The notes beneath the pieces were generated by a model. The model worked only from the letters and a program-made list of their open reading frames with translations, searched no databases and was not told the origin of the DNA. Of a DNA stretch of 64,000 bases, positions 47,192 to 56,631 are shown piece by piece. The DNA comes from Verticillium longisporum (taxonomy: Eukaryota; Ascomycota; Sordariomycetes; Glomerellales; Plectosphaerellaceae), in the NCBI GenBank assembly GCA_019188255.1, contig JAETXT010000001.1, positions 6,262,001 to 6,326,000 of the forward strand. Direction: 5' to 3'. How positions within the stretch are numbered: the stretch's first letter is position 1; every line of letters starts with the position of its first letter. The translations under genes and the position numbers were made by a program.

Positions 47192-48154
47192 ATGGTCAAG
47201 GCTGGTAAGCAGGCGATCTCCCCCACCCTTTATAGCCCCGCGTTCCCGCCCGAGCTCCCAATTTCTGGGTCACGCTGTCGGAATGGAGGGGTCACGGCCA
47301 CCCAAGCTGCGCTGGATTGAGCGAGTTTCTCGAGGAGAGGAGCTGTCGCAGCACCCTGATGGGCGCACCTCGCGTGTCTTGCCTTGTCTTCCCCGGAGAG
47401 CCGCGTCGATCGAGTGCGTGGCTCGTAGCCAATCCAGACGAGACCCTTTCCTTCCCTTGTCGTTGTTGTCGTGCCATCAAGGTCCCGCCCTTCCCAGAAG
47501 CAGAAGACGCTGACCCGTTTGCTCCAGTCGCTGTCGTCCGTGGTGACTCCAAGGTCACTGGTACCGTCACCTTCGAGCAGGAGAGCGAGTCTGCCCCTAC
47601 CCAGGTCTCGTGGGACATCTCCGGCAACGACGCTGATGCCGAGCGCGGCATGCACATCCACACCTTCGGTGACAACACCAACGGCTGCACCTCTGCCGGC
47701 CCTCACTGTGAGTCCTCGGCCCCCTGCCGCTCCCCTTCCCTTGGGTTCCCGATCCCGTCAGACAATATCAAGATGCTGACTGGCGTTCCGCAGTCAACCC
47801 CCACAGCAAGAACCACGGCGCGCCCTCGGACGAGGACCGCCACGTTGGTGACCTCGGCAACATCAAGACCGACGCCCAGGGCAACTCCAAGGGTTCCGTT
47901 CAGGACTCTTTCATCAAGCTGATCGGCCCCCACAGCGTTATTGGCGTAAGTTCATCTTGCCGTCTTGTCTTGCCCAACACCCCCAGGGCCATGGTGCCAG
48001 CAAGCGAGGAAGGAATTGCAGCTAACAAGACCAGCGTACCGTCGTTGTCCACGGCGGCACCGACGATCTCGGCAAGGGTGGTCACGCCGAGTCCCTCAAG
48101 ACCGGTAACGCCGGCCCCCGTCCCGCTTGCGGTGTCATCGGCATCTCTAACTAA
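47192..48154 (+). CDS. sod1: Cytosolic Cu/Zn superoxide dismutase
   Basis: This converts superoxide to hydrogen peroxide and oxygen in the cytosol. Four exons: 47192-47204 (only MVKA plus one base), 47528-47707, 47794-47945 and 48035-48154. All introns have GT-AG ends (GTAAGC/CCAG, GTGAGT/GCAG, GTAAGT/CCAG). The total is 465 nt, giving 154 residues, the usual length. Copper and zinc ligands are visible: [27 protein letters not shown] and [14 protein letters not shown]. The disulphide cysteines are in NGCTSAGPH and [10 protein letters not shown]; the active-site arginine is in GPRPACG. There is no targeting peptide. The first intron is unusually long (323 nt) and sits after the fourth codon, a place where fungal genes often keep regulatory introns. 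The ATG context (GTCAAAATGG) is good. Confidence 0.97.
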
Positions 48155-49352
48155 GAGTTGATGTCTTGCCGTTGCCTGAATAGCTGGGTGGCTTGAAGAG
48201 TGTAGGTCTTTCGAAGATTGAGAGATATTTAAAGCTCTAAAAACCAGATTGAATACACCTTCACTTTCCCCGTCCAAAGACTGTCCAATTCAGTCCTCGT
48301 ATGTAACCTTGACCTGATGTCTTGAATGTCATTGTAATACCATGCTCGATTCCATTCGATTACTAGACGGCTACTCTTGAGCTCGGAGCTGGTAATACAC
48401 AGTGTCCTTGTTAAAATGCACTGTGAGGGGTAGACATGACGTGACCGCCTTCTCATGTCCTTCCACCATCGTTCCAGTCACAGTCGCCTGCATTGTTAAC
48501 CAATGCAGCAGAAACTCAATGCAACCGCTGCACAAAAGTCATCATGATATCTTCGAGTCTTCCGTCTTGTCTGACGAGGCCAGACACGTTCGTGCAGCTC
48601 CACCATAACCCTGGGCTGAAGCTGTGACGCCTCGGTCATCGGTGACTGGCATCGAGCCCCTCGCTTAAACAGCACCTAACCCCGAACCAGCCAGTAGGAC
48701 CCCTGTCCGCTGCTGGTCCCCTGGAGCTCCTTCCCCACAGTTGCCCCTTCCCCCAGCCAAAATTGAGGCAAGCTGTTCAAAGTGAACGGCAGGCGCTCGT
48801 GTGGGTGGGTGTGGCCCAGCGCCAGACCGAGATCTCGTGCTCTGGAACCACTTTGAACCTTCGAAATCTCCTTTCTATTATCAACAACCATTCAAAATCG
48901 TGTGCTTCTGGGAGTGCTCTCATCTTCTTCCAACCTCATCCTACGTTTCAACATCATCTCGGTGCTCGTCTTTATCGGTCCCGGTTCCAAGGTACGTGTC
49001 TATCCTGTAGCTATGGTACCTAGCTTCCCCTTCCCGCCGGTCGGATCGTGTAGCTTCGCTTGCCCCCGCCGTACCTGAGCTTCCTGCAGCTGCCCTATAC
49101 GCCGCACCTTGTGGATTGCAGGCATATTCACAGAAGCCGCTGCCATTGTGTCTCTCGATGAGGAGACGAGCTCGTGGCTCTGACTGCGAAGGCTCGCATT
49201 TTCATCATTGCTTTTTCTGCCGTCATTGCCCACCAAACCACTGCCACATTATCGAGTCCCCTTGACCGCCTCGAGCTTGCAACCTGTACAAATCATATTC
49301 TAACGACCACAGGCCTCACAGAAGACATCCCCCCCCCCGTATAGCCTTTACA
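48155..49352. other. Intergenic: SOD 3' flank and Tudor-SN promoter/leader
   Basis: The SOD 3' UTR is followed by pyrimidine-rich promoter-like sequence from about 48700 and a likely leader intron of the Tudor-SN gene (see separate entry). A run of eight or more C (49329-49338) precedes the ATG. No extra gene is seen. Confidence 0.5.
48992..49312 (+). other. Probable 5'-UTR intron of the Tudor-SN gene
   Basis: A donor CCAAG|GTACGT at 48992 and a model acceptor TTCTAACGACCACAG ending at 49312 bracket 321 nt. The branch point sequence CTAAC lies 7 nt from the acceptor. The coding ATG follows 40 nt later. The splice is an inference from motif quality only. Confidence 0.55.
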
Positions 49353-52010
49353 ATGTCCAAGACATTTTTCGCCAAGGTCAAGAGCGTGCTCTCAGGCGAT
49401 ACGCTGATCTTGACGAACCCTCAAAACCCCAAGGCCGAGCGAACTTTCTCCCTGGCATTCGTTGACGCCCCACGCCTGCGCAAGGAGGGCGACGAACCCT
49501 ACGCCTTCCAAGCCCGCGAATACCTCCGAGAAAACGTCGGCAAGCAGGTCCAATGTACCGTCCTCTACACCGTTCCCTCTGGTCGTGACTTTGGCACCGT
49601 CCTGCTGTCAAGAGAGGGCCCATCACTACCCGATGAGGCTGTCAAGGCCGGCTGGCTGAAGGTCAGGGAAGATGCTGGTCGCAAGGAAGAGTCGGAAGAG
49701 ATTCTCGAACGCCTTGATCTGCTTCGTGGCCTCGAGAGCCAGGCCAAGAGCGAGTCTATTGGTGTCTGGTCTGGCTCTGGCGGCTCGATCCAGGTTCAGA
49801 ATGACCTCGGCGGCCCTGAGTTCATGAACCAATGGAAGGGCAAGACGGTTGACGGCATCATCGAGCGCGTCCTGAGCGGCGATCGTCTGCTCGTCCGCCT
49901 GCTGCTCTCCGACAAGAAGCACGCTCAGGTCATGACGTTGCTTGCTGGTGTGCGCACGCCCGCCACGGAGAGGACAGTACAGTCCACTGGCCAGACGCAG
50001 CCGGCGGAGGAGTTTGGCAACGAAGCAAAGACTTTCGTCGAGGAGCGTATGCTTCAGCGCAAGGTCAAGGTTGACATTGTCGGTGCCAGCTCCCAGGGCC
50101 AGCTTGTCGCTACCATCATCCACCCCAACGGTAACAAGAACATTGCCGAGTTCTTGCTGTCAGAAGGCCTTGCTCGCTGCAACGATTTCCACTCGACGAT
50201 GCTTGGCGAGAAGATGGCCCCGCTGCGCGCGGCCGAGAAGACGGCCCAGGGCAAGAAGATCCGCCTGCACCAGAACCACGTTGCCAAGGAGGGCGGCGCT
50301 CAGTCTGACATGACCGTCACCAAGATTGTCGGCGCCGACACCATTATTGTCCGCAGCAAGGAAGGAAAGACGGAGAAGCGCATCAACTTTAGCAGCATCA
50401 GGGGTCCCCGCGCTGGCGAGCCGACCGAGGCGCCGTACAGAGACGAGGCCAAGGAGTTCCTGCGCAAGAAGGTCATTGCTAAGCACGTCCGTGTCAGCAT
50501 TGATGGCCACAAGGCCGCCGCTGATGGCTTCGAGGCTCGCGACGTTGCTACTGTGACGGAGAAGAACCAGAACATCGGTCTGCTCCTGGTCGAGCATGGC
50601 TACGCCACGGTCATCCGCCACCGCAAGGACGACACGGATCGGGCTTCCAACTACGACGAACTTCTTGCGGCCCAGGAGAAGGCCAAGGAGGGGAAGAAGG
50701 GCATCTGGTCGGGCAAGGCGCCCAAGATCAAGCAGTACATTGACGTCTCCGAGTCTCTGCAGAAGGCCAAGCTGCAGCTGGCTGGTCTCCAGCGCCAGAA
50801 GAAGGTTGCTGGTGTGGTTGACTTTGTCAAGTCTGGTTCCCGCTTCACCATTCTAGTCCCTCGCGAGGGCATCAAGCTTACCCTTGTTCTGGGTGGCGTG
50901 CGTGCCCCAAGGGCGCCCCGCAACAACGGAGAGGGCGGTGAGCCCTTTGGTCAAGAGGCGGCGGATCTCGCCAGCCGTCGCGCCAGCCAGCGCGACTGCG
51001 AGATCACCATCTACGATCTCGACAAGGTCGGCGGCTTCATTGGTGACCTGTACATCAACCACGAGAGCTTCGCCAAGGTCCTTGTTGAAGAGGGTCTCGC
51101 GTCCGTGCACGGCTACTCTGCGGAGAAGTCTGGGAACGCTGGTGAGCTGTTTCCGGCGGAGCAGCGTGCCAAGGAGGCTCGCAAGGGACTGTGGAAGGAC
51201 TGGGACCCTTCGCAAGACGAGCAGGTCGAGGAGGCGGCACCCGCCGAGTCGCAGGACACGCCCGAGTCGTACGACAACAAGGCCAAGGACTACCGCGACG
51301 TTGTGGTGACGGAGATGGACGGCAACGGCAGGCTCAAGATCCAGGAGATTGGCAAGGGCACTGCAGCGTTGACGACGATGATGAACGAGTTCAAGAAGTT
51401 CCACATCGACTCGAAGAACGCCAAGCCTCTGGGAGACGCGCCCAAGACGGGCGAGTTCGTCGCGGCCAAGTACTCGGTTGACGGCCAGTGGTACCGTGGA
51501 CGTGTCCGCTCCAATGACCGGGCCAACAAGGTGGCTGAGGTGCTCTTCATCGACTACGGCAACTCGGAGAAGATTGCGTGGAAGGACCTGCGTCCCCTTG
51601 ACCAGCCGCAGTTCAGCACGCAGAAGCTCAAGGGCCAGGCCTCGGACGCGTCCCTGTCGTTTGTGCAGCTGCCGACGGCGCCCGAGTACTTCCGCGAGGC
51701 GCAGGACTTGATCGCCAACATCACTGGAGGCAAGGAGCTGGTGGCGAGCTTTGACTTTGTCGACACGAAGGAGGGCGTCAGCTACATCACGCTGTACGAC
51801 TACAACTCGGGCTCCGGCAAGCCGGGCCCCAACGACTCGATCAACAAGGAGGTCCTCGCCGCTGGTGCCGGTCTTGTGCCGACAAAGCTCAAGGCGTGGG
51901 AGCGCAGCGGACAGCACGCGTCGTACCTGAAGCACCTCAAGGAGGTCGAGTCGCAGGCCAAGCAGGAGAGGCAGGGCATGTGGGAGTACGGCGACATTAC
52001 GGAGGATTAG
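49353..52010 (+). CDS. snd1: Tudor-SN (staphylococcal nuclease domain protein, SND1 orthologue)
   Basis: This is a multifunctional RNA-binding protein of stress granules, splicing and RNA decay. The single-exon frame of 885 residues starts MSKTFFAKVKSVLSGDTLIL. It carries four full staphylococcal-nuclease-like (OB-fold) repeats, at roughly residues 1-150, 160-310, 320-465 and 490-625. Each shows the VxxVxSGDTL-like entry strand and the EARxxxxGxW-like exit (GVWSGSGG, KGIWSGKAP, KGLWKDWDP). A Tudor domain follows (about 690-755: AKYSVDGQWYRGRVRSND, EVLFIDYGNSEKIAW) with its aromatic cage residues (W, Y, F/Y) present. A partial fifth nuclease-like repeat ends the protein at QGMWEYGD. The canonical catalytic Arg/Glu of the bacterial enzyme are mostly not conserved in the family, so binding may dominate over cleavage. 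Codon bias is strong, suggesting high expression. Confidence 0.96.
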   Translation: MSKTFFAKVKSVLSGDTLILTNPQNPKAERTFSLAFVDAPRLRKEGDEPYAFQAREYLRENVGKQVQCTVLYTVPSGRDFGTVLLSREGPSLPDEAVKAGWLKVREDAGRKEESEEILERLDLLRGLESQAKSESIGVWSGSGGSIQVQNDLGGPEFMNQWKGKTVDGIIERVLSGDRLLVRLLLSDKKHAQVMTLLAGVRTPATERTVQSTGQTQPAEEFGNEAKTFVEERMLQRKVKVDIVGASSQGQLVATIIHPNGNKNIAEFLLSEGLARCNDFHSTMLGEKMAPLRAAEKTAQGKKIRLHQNHVAKEGGAQSDMTVTKIVGADTIIVRSKEGKTEKRINFSSIRGPRAGEPTEAPYRDEAKEFLRKKVIAKHVRVSIDGHKAAADGFEARDVATVTEKNQNIGLLLVEHGYATVIRHRKDDTDRASNYDELLAAQEKAKEGKKGIWSGKAPKIKQYIDVSESLQKAKLQLAGLQRQKKVAGVVDFVKSGSRFTILVPREGIKLTLVLGGVRAPRAPRNNGEGGEPFGQEAADLASRRASQRDCEITIYDLDKVGGFIGDLYINHESFAKVLVEEGLASVHGYSAEKSGNAGELFPAEQRAKEARKGLWKDWDPSQDEQVEEAAPAESQDTPESYDNKAKDYRDVVVTEMDGNGRLKIQEIGKGTAALTTMMNEFKKFHIDSKNAKPLGDAPKTGEFVAAKYSVDGQWYRGRVRSNDRANKVAEVLFIDYGNSEKIAWKDLRPLDQPQFSTQKLKGQASDASLSFVQLPTAPEYFREAQDLIANITGGKELVASFDFVDTKEGVSYITLYDYNSGSGKPGPNDSINKEVLAAGAGLVPTKLKAWERSGQHASYLKHLKEVESQAKQERQGMWEYGDITED

Positions 52011-53455
52011 AGACAGGTTCGGAGCGGTTGTGGTGGTGTAAGGGGCGGGGCGTCAAAAAAAGGGCTGGGTGGGTGCATCAAAAAGCAGATGTACCTTATG
52101 CTGGGGAGGCCATTTTGATTACCAGCGTACGCAGTGACGAAAGCTACGTGAAATGAAAAGATAGTGAAGTCCAAAGATAACAGAATCGTGGCGGTATCAG
52201 TGGTCTTTGTGGTGTAGTTGTGATGGTGTGAATTGCGCATGTCCGTGGAGTTGCGCGGTAATAGCACATTTGCGCCTTCAGCTGGCAGGTTGGGAGGGGG
52301 GGGCATGGGTCGTAGTGTGTCGGGGCAGGCCGGCAGCTAGAGCTACTCGGTAGGCAGCCAAACGCTAGACCTGCTGGGACCCTCGCCCTCTTTGCGCGAC
52401 GGACCGGAGAGGCGGTCGCTCCCCATTGACGCGCATCCTGCCTTGAGTGGGGGGTTCCGTCTCCAGATCTCGCATCAACAGAATTTCAACGTCGGGGGGA
52501 CAACCAATGGACGTCTTTTCCGGGCACGTGGGCTGGACGTCTGGCAGCCGAGCAATTTTAAGTTGACAGAAAAAACACATCAGCCACCAATTCATCCGGG
52601 GCTGAGGGTGAGAGGGGGCGCTTATTTATCCTGTATGTTTTCGCTTTCAGCATCGTAGCTCGGTGAGGTGAGGAGGGGCTCTGGGTAAAGGGATGGCGTA
52701 GTGGTAGTGACCGACGTGGGTGAAGAGGTACATTGTTTTTTTTCCGAGGTTACCTGTACCCCTCCACCGAGCACTTACCCACCCACTTTGCTGTGATGGG
52801 CTTAGGTGGGGGCGATGACGACAGGGCCCCTCTTGTATTTGAGAGGCAATTCCACCTGTCTGCGCAGGTTTGCCTGTGTAGCCATGGGCTCTGTTTTTTT
52901 GGCTGAATCATGCCGAGGAAGTGAGGTCATGGGAGAGGCGGCGAGGCGAGATGGCCGGCTGGCTCGGAGGGTTGACGGGGGACCTTAGGCAGGTGATACT
53001 GGCCTTACGAATAGGTACTTTGCCATGTACACCAGCAGACCAGACAGTTCCGCTGTCGGCGGGCGTCGCCTGGACCCCCCGTGGACGTGGCCATACAGAA
53101 CCCCTCGACGGCCGGAGTGGGTACCCCGACAAAACAGCCGCCGTATCGCCCACCCTACCGTCTGGCGCGGGGCACCGTCAGAGCCAAGTGGGATGACTGA
53201 TACCCACCTCACCCAAGCAGTACCTCTAGTGGAAGGAGAGGGGGAAGGCCATCGAAGGTGTGTGACGAAGGCTGGTGGGAAGGGTTGAATGCGGGACAAA
53301 TATTTCGCCCATCTCCCTCTGAGCTGTCCCTCCTTCTTCCCAACAACTCATCACCTTTCATCCCATCACCATACAAACTCTTCAGCCTGGTGCTGCCTTT
53401 ACCAAACGTCGACCTCTATCCCCAAGTCGCCAAGATACCCCAACACGCACACAAC
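52011..53455. other. Intergenic: Tudor-SN 3' flank and transaldolase promoter
   Basis: No gene is supported across 1.4 kb. The last 150 bp before 53456 is pyrimidine-rich (CTCCTTCTTCCC, then ACACGCACACAACATG), typical of the leader of a highly expressed fungal gene. Frames at 52920-53290 overlap on both strands and have no motif. Confidence 0.45.
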
Positions 53456-54973
53456 ATGTCTTCCTCTCTCGATCAATTGAAGGCCTCCGGCACCGTGAGT
53501 TATTACCCCGCCATGCCGCCATCGGCGCATCGACCCTGGGGGGCTGCCCCGCCGTAGCCGCGAGCTGGCGACACCTGCGTTGCCTCGAGCTGCGGTGTTT
53601 TGAAGCCCTCACCATCTTCAGGCTTTGCGACGGCGGTGCTCTCCCCCTCGGGACACATTGCACTGTTCCTTGCTGCTTTGGGATGACTTCCAATTGATGA
53701 GCACCCGCTGACCGTGGTTTTTCCGTCGCTTCAGGTTGTCGTCTCCGACTCCGGTAAGCTTGCTCTGCCCTCCCTCCGCTAGTTGCCTCGAATCTCTGCT
53801 AACGAACCTCCCAGGTGACTTTGCCTGTTAGTCTCTCTTCTTCCTCTTCCCCTCGTGCTCTTCCGGCAAGAGGCAGAAGATGGACTTCTCAAAAGGACGT
53901 CAAAGCTAACCTTACCCCCATTCCAGCCATCGGCCAGTACAAGCCCCAGGATGCCACCACCAACCCCTCTCTCATCCTCGCTGCCTCCAAGAAGCCCGAG
54001 TACGCCGCCCTGATCGACGAGGCCGTGCAGTACGCCAAGTCCAAGGGCGGTGACGTCGACCACCAGGTCGATGCCGCCCTCGACAGCCTCCTCGTCCAGT
54101 TCGGCAAGGAGATCCTCAAGATCATCCCCGGCAAGGTCTCTACCGAGGTTGACGCCCGCTTCTCCTTCGACACCAAGGCCTCCGTCGACAAGGCCCTTCA
54201 CATCATCGAGGTAAGGCCAGACTCGAGACCACAATCAAACCGCAGGGGAGGGGCAACACTTGCTAACAGCCACGACAGCTCTACGCCGAGCAGGGTGTGC
54301 CCAAGGAGCGCGTCCTCATCAAGATCGCCTCCACCTGGGAGGGCATCAAGGCCGCCGAGATCCTCCAGCGCGACCACGGCATCAACACCAACCTGACCCT
54401 CATGTTCTCCCTCGTCCAGGCCATCGCCGCCGCCGAGGCCGGCGCATTCCTCATCTCCCCCTTCGTCGGCCGCATCCTCGACTGGTACAAGGCCGCCAAG
54501 AAGCAGGAGTACACCAAGGAGACTGACCCCGGCGTCAAGTCGGTCCAGGACATCTTCAACTACTACAAGAAGTTCGGCTACAAGACCATCGTCATGGGCG
54601 CCTCGTTCCGCAACATTGGCGAGATCACCGAGCTTGCCGGCTGCGACTACCTCACCATCTCCGTACGTTCCCCCTTTCCCGCCTCGTTGCACGCACTGGC
54701 ATCAGAAAACGGGTCAAAAAGACTAACACGCCACAGCCCAACCTGCTGGACGAGCTCCTCAAGTCCCAGGAGGCCGTCCCCAAGAAGCTCGACGCCGCCG
54801 CCGCGTCGAGCCTCGACCTCGAGAAGAAGAGCTACATCAGCGATGAGGCCCTCTTCCGCTTCGACTTCAACGAGGACCAGATGGCCGTCGAGAAGCTGCG
54901 TGAGGGTATCTCCAAGTTTGCCGCCGACGCCATCACCCTCAAGGACATTATCAAGCAGAAGATCCAGGCGTAA
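53456..54973 (+). CDS. tal1: Transaldolase
   Basis: This transfers a three-carbon dihydroxyacetone unit between sugar phosphates in the non-oxidative pentose phosphate pathway. Six exons: 53456-53494, 53735-53753, 53815-53826, 53927-54210, 54279-54662 and 54737-54973. Donors are GTGAGT, GTAAGC, GTTAGT, GTAAGG and GTACGT. The sum is 975 nt, giving 324 residues, the usual length. The N-terminus reads [21 protein letters not shown] and then [13 protein letters not shown] (active-site Asp region). The Schiff-base lysine is Lys133 in [42 protein letters not shown] and VMGASFRN follow. The 19-nt and 12-nt exons at the 5' end are micro-exons and explain why the gene is easy to mis-predict. Strong C/G third-position bias points to high expression. 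Confidence 0.95.
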
Positions 54974-55296
54974 AAAACTGTTCCTTCTTTTTTCATCATG
55001 TTCGTTGTACAGAGTGTGGGACTTTTGGGGGTGGGCGCTATGTGTGGCCACTTCTGAACGATAATGAAGCGTGCACAAGTACGATATAGAATGAAAAACA
55101 AACGATGACACGATCTTGTGCCAAAAGTGCCACGCAACGAGCTGAGGAGAATGCATGGACAGGCCATCTTGATCATGCGCTCCGAGTCGTGAATCTATGT
55201 ATTCGGTTCAAGTCATGTACAGCCCCAACGACGCGTATTGCCCCTGGTCTGCATGGGGTATCGATCAAAGCAAACAAGTCCCCAATAGTGTGCCCG
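54974..55296. other. Convergent 3' intergenic, 0.3 kb
   Basis: This is the shared tail-to-tail spacer between the transaldolase and Ppn2-like genes. It probably holds both 3' UTRs. No gene is seen. Confidence 0.5.
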
Positions 55297-56631
55297 TCAA
55301 AGCTCACGCCTCTTGTCCGGCTTCTCGCAGTCCACCTGCACAACATGGTGCTCAACCGGGCCGCCCCCGCGCGCCGCAACGACGAGCGCGCTCAGCTGGC
55401 CCCCGCGCACGCACCCCGAGTCGAGGCCGAACGCGTACGCCCCGACATGTAGCCCCCTCTTGGCGTCGTGGCCGTACACGACGGCGACGCGGCCGTCGTC
55501 CGTTTCGGCCCTCTTCTGCACGGCGTCCCACACGGGCGCCCAGGCGTGGCCGTCGTGCGCCTCGGACGGGACGGCGACGCGGCGGTCGGCGTCGGGCTTG
55601 CGCGTGCGCGCAAACTCGTCGTCGACCATGGCGTCCGTGACGCCGGCGCGGGCCTCGGTCTCGATCTTGTCCCGCAGCCGGCTGCTGTCCTTGAGGGTGC
55701 GGTAGGCGGGCGAGGCGCGCAGGGCGTCGGCGGCGGCGCGCACGAGCGTCTTGCGGGCGTCGGCGCGGCGCAGCGTCTCGGCCGGGTAGGTGAGGGTGCG
55801 CATGTTCATGGCGGCCCAGGGGTCCTGCTTCTCGGGGGCGACACCGGGGACGAGGCCCGCGTGGACGGCGACGAGGCGGCGGGCGGCGAAGCTGGGGACG
55901 GGGCCCAGGTCGAGGATGGCGGGCAGGGCGGCGAGGTAGTCGAGGTGCGCCGCCGACAGGGAGCGCAGCGTGTCGTGGTCGGCCTTGTTGCCGCGGTTCG
56001 AGGAGAGGACGTGCTGCTGCTGCTCGAGGTTGTCGGGCGCCGCGGGGCCCTCGTCGCCGCCGGCCGACTCGTCGGCTACGCGGGGCGTGGCGCGGTCGGC
56101 GCGCGTCAGGAGCACGCGGTCCTCGTGGTTGCCGCGGACGGCCGAGGCGTTGTGCCGCAGGAGGAGGTCGATGACGCCCGGCGTGTCGGGACCCTTGTTG
56201 ACCATGTCGCCGAGAAAGACGAGGTGGTCATCGTAGTTGGCGCTCTCGGCGCCCTTCGATACCGGCGCGGCGTTGTGGTTCAGCTTCTTGAGGAGGGCTT
56301 CCAGGGGAGCGAGCATGCCGTGGACGTCGCCGATGATGATGAGACGGCGATTGTTGTCGGCGGCAGGCACGAGGGCCGGATCGAGTGTCGCCAGCGGGTG
56401 GGGGAGGTCCTTGAACGGCGGGCGGGCGGTCTCGCCGTAGGACATGGGGCGGTCGGCGCCAGTGCGTCCACGGGGTTTCTGGAGCACAGGGATATGCATG
56501 TCTGTCGGGAGGAGGCTGTCGAGCGACAGTAGTCGAGTGTACCCGAGGGCGATCGCGAGGACGATGAAGACGACGAGGCTCACGAGGAGCGCGCGGCGGT
56601 AGCGAGCAGGTGGTGGGGCGATGCAAGCCAT
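55297..56631 (-). CDS. PPN2: Membrane-anchored calcineurin-like phosphatase, Ppn2-type endopolyphosphatase
   Basis: In yeast, Ppn2 is a vacuolar, metal-dependent endopolyphosphatase of the PPP superfamily; this is its probable counterpart. The intronless frame encodes 444 residues. An N-terminal membrane helix (ALLVSLVVFIVLAIALGYT, about 14-32) gives a type II orientation with the enzyme in the lumen. The phosphoesterase motifs are complete: IIGDVHGM (about residue 101), LGDMVNKGPDT, RGNHEDRV, VAVHAGLVPG and VVYGHDAKRG. Between RGNHED and the next motif there is a polar insert of some 60 residues. The C-terminus (GLDSGCVRGGQLSALVV) is as in ApaH-like members. A diadenosine tetraphosphatase-like activity is an alternative. 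The gene is very GC-rich, so its antisense strand shows a long open frame, which is not a gene. Confidence 0.85.
   Translation of the reverse strand: MACIAPPPARYRRALLVSLVVFIVLAIALGYTRLLSLDSLLPTDMHIPVLQKPRGRTGADRPMSYGETARPPFKDLPHPLATLDPALVPAADNNRRLIIIGDVHGMLAPLEALLKKLNHNAAPVSKGAESANYDDHLVFLGDMVNKGPDTPGVIDLLLRHNASAVRGNHEDRVLLTRADRATPRVADESAGGDEGPAAPDNLEQQQHVLSSNRGNKADHDTLRSLSAAHLDYLAALPAILDLGPVPSFAARRLVAVHAGLVPGVAPEKQDPWAAMNMRTLTYPAETLRRADARKTLVRAAADALRASPAYRTLKDSSRLRDKIETEARAGVTDAMVDDEFARTRKPDADRRVAVPSEAHDGHAWAPVWDAVQKRAETDDGRVAVVYGHDAKRGLHVGAYAFGLDSGCVRGGQLSALVVAARGGGPVEHHVVQVDCEKPDKRREL

Noticed and set aside
50853..51935. 360-codon minus-strand frame within Tudor-SN
   Set aside because: It is the mirror frame of a well-supported gene; leucine/arginine-rich and without a domain.
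55468..56532. 354-codon plus-strand frame
   Set aside because: It is antisense to the Ppn2-like gene; Gly/Val/Ala-rich shadow of an extremely GC-rich exon.
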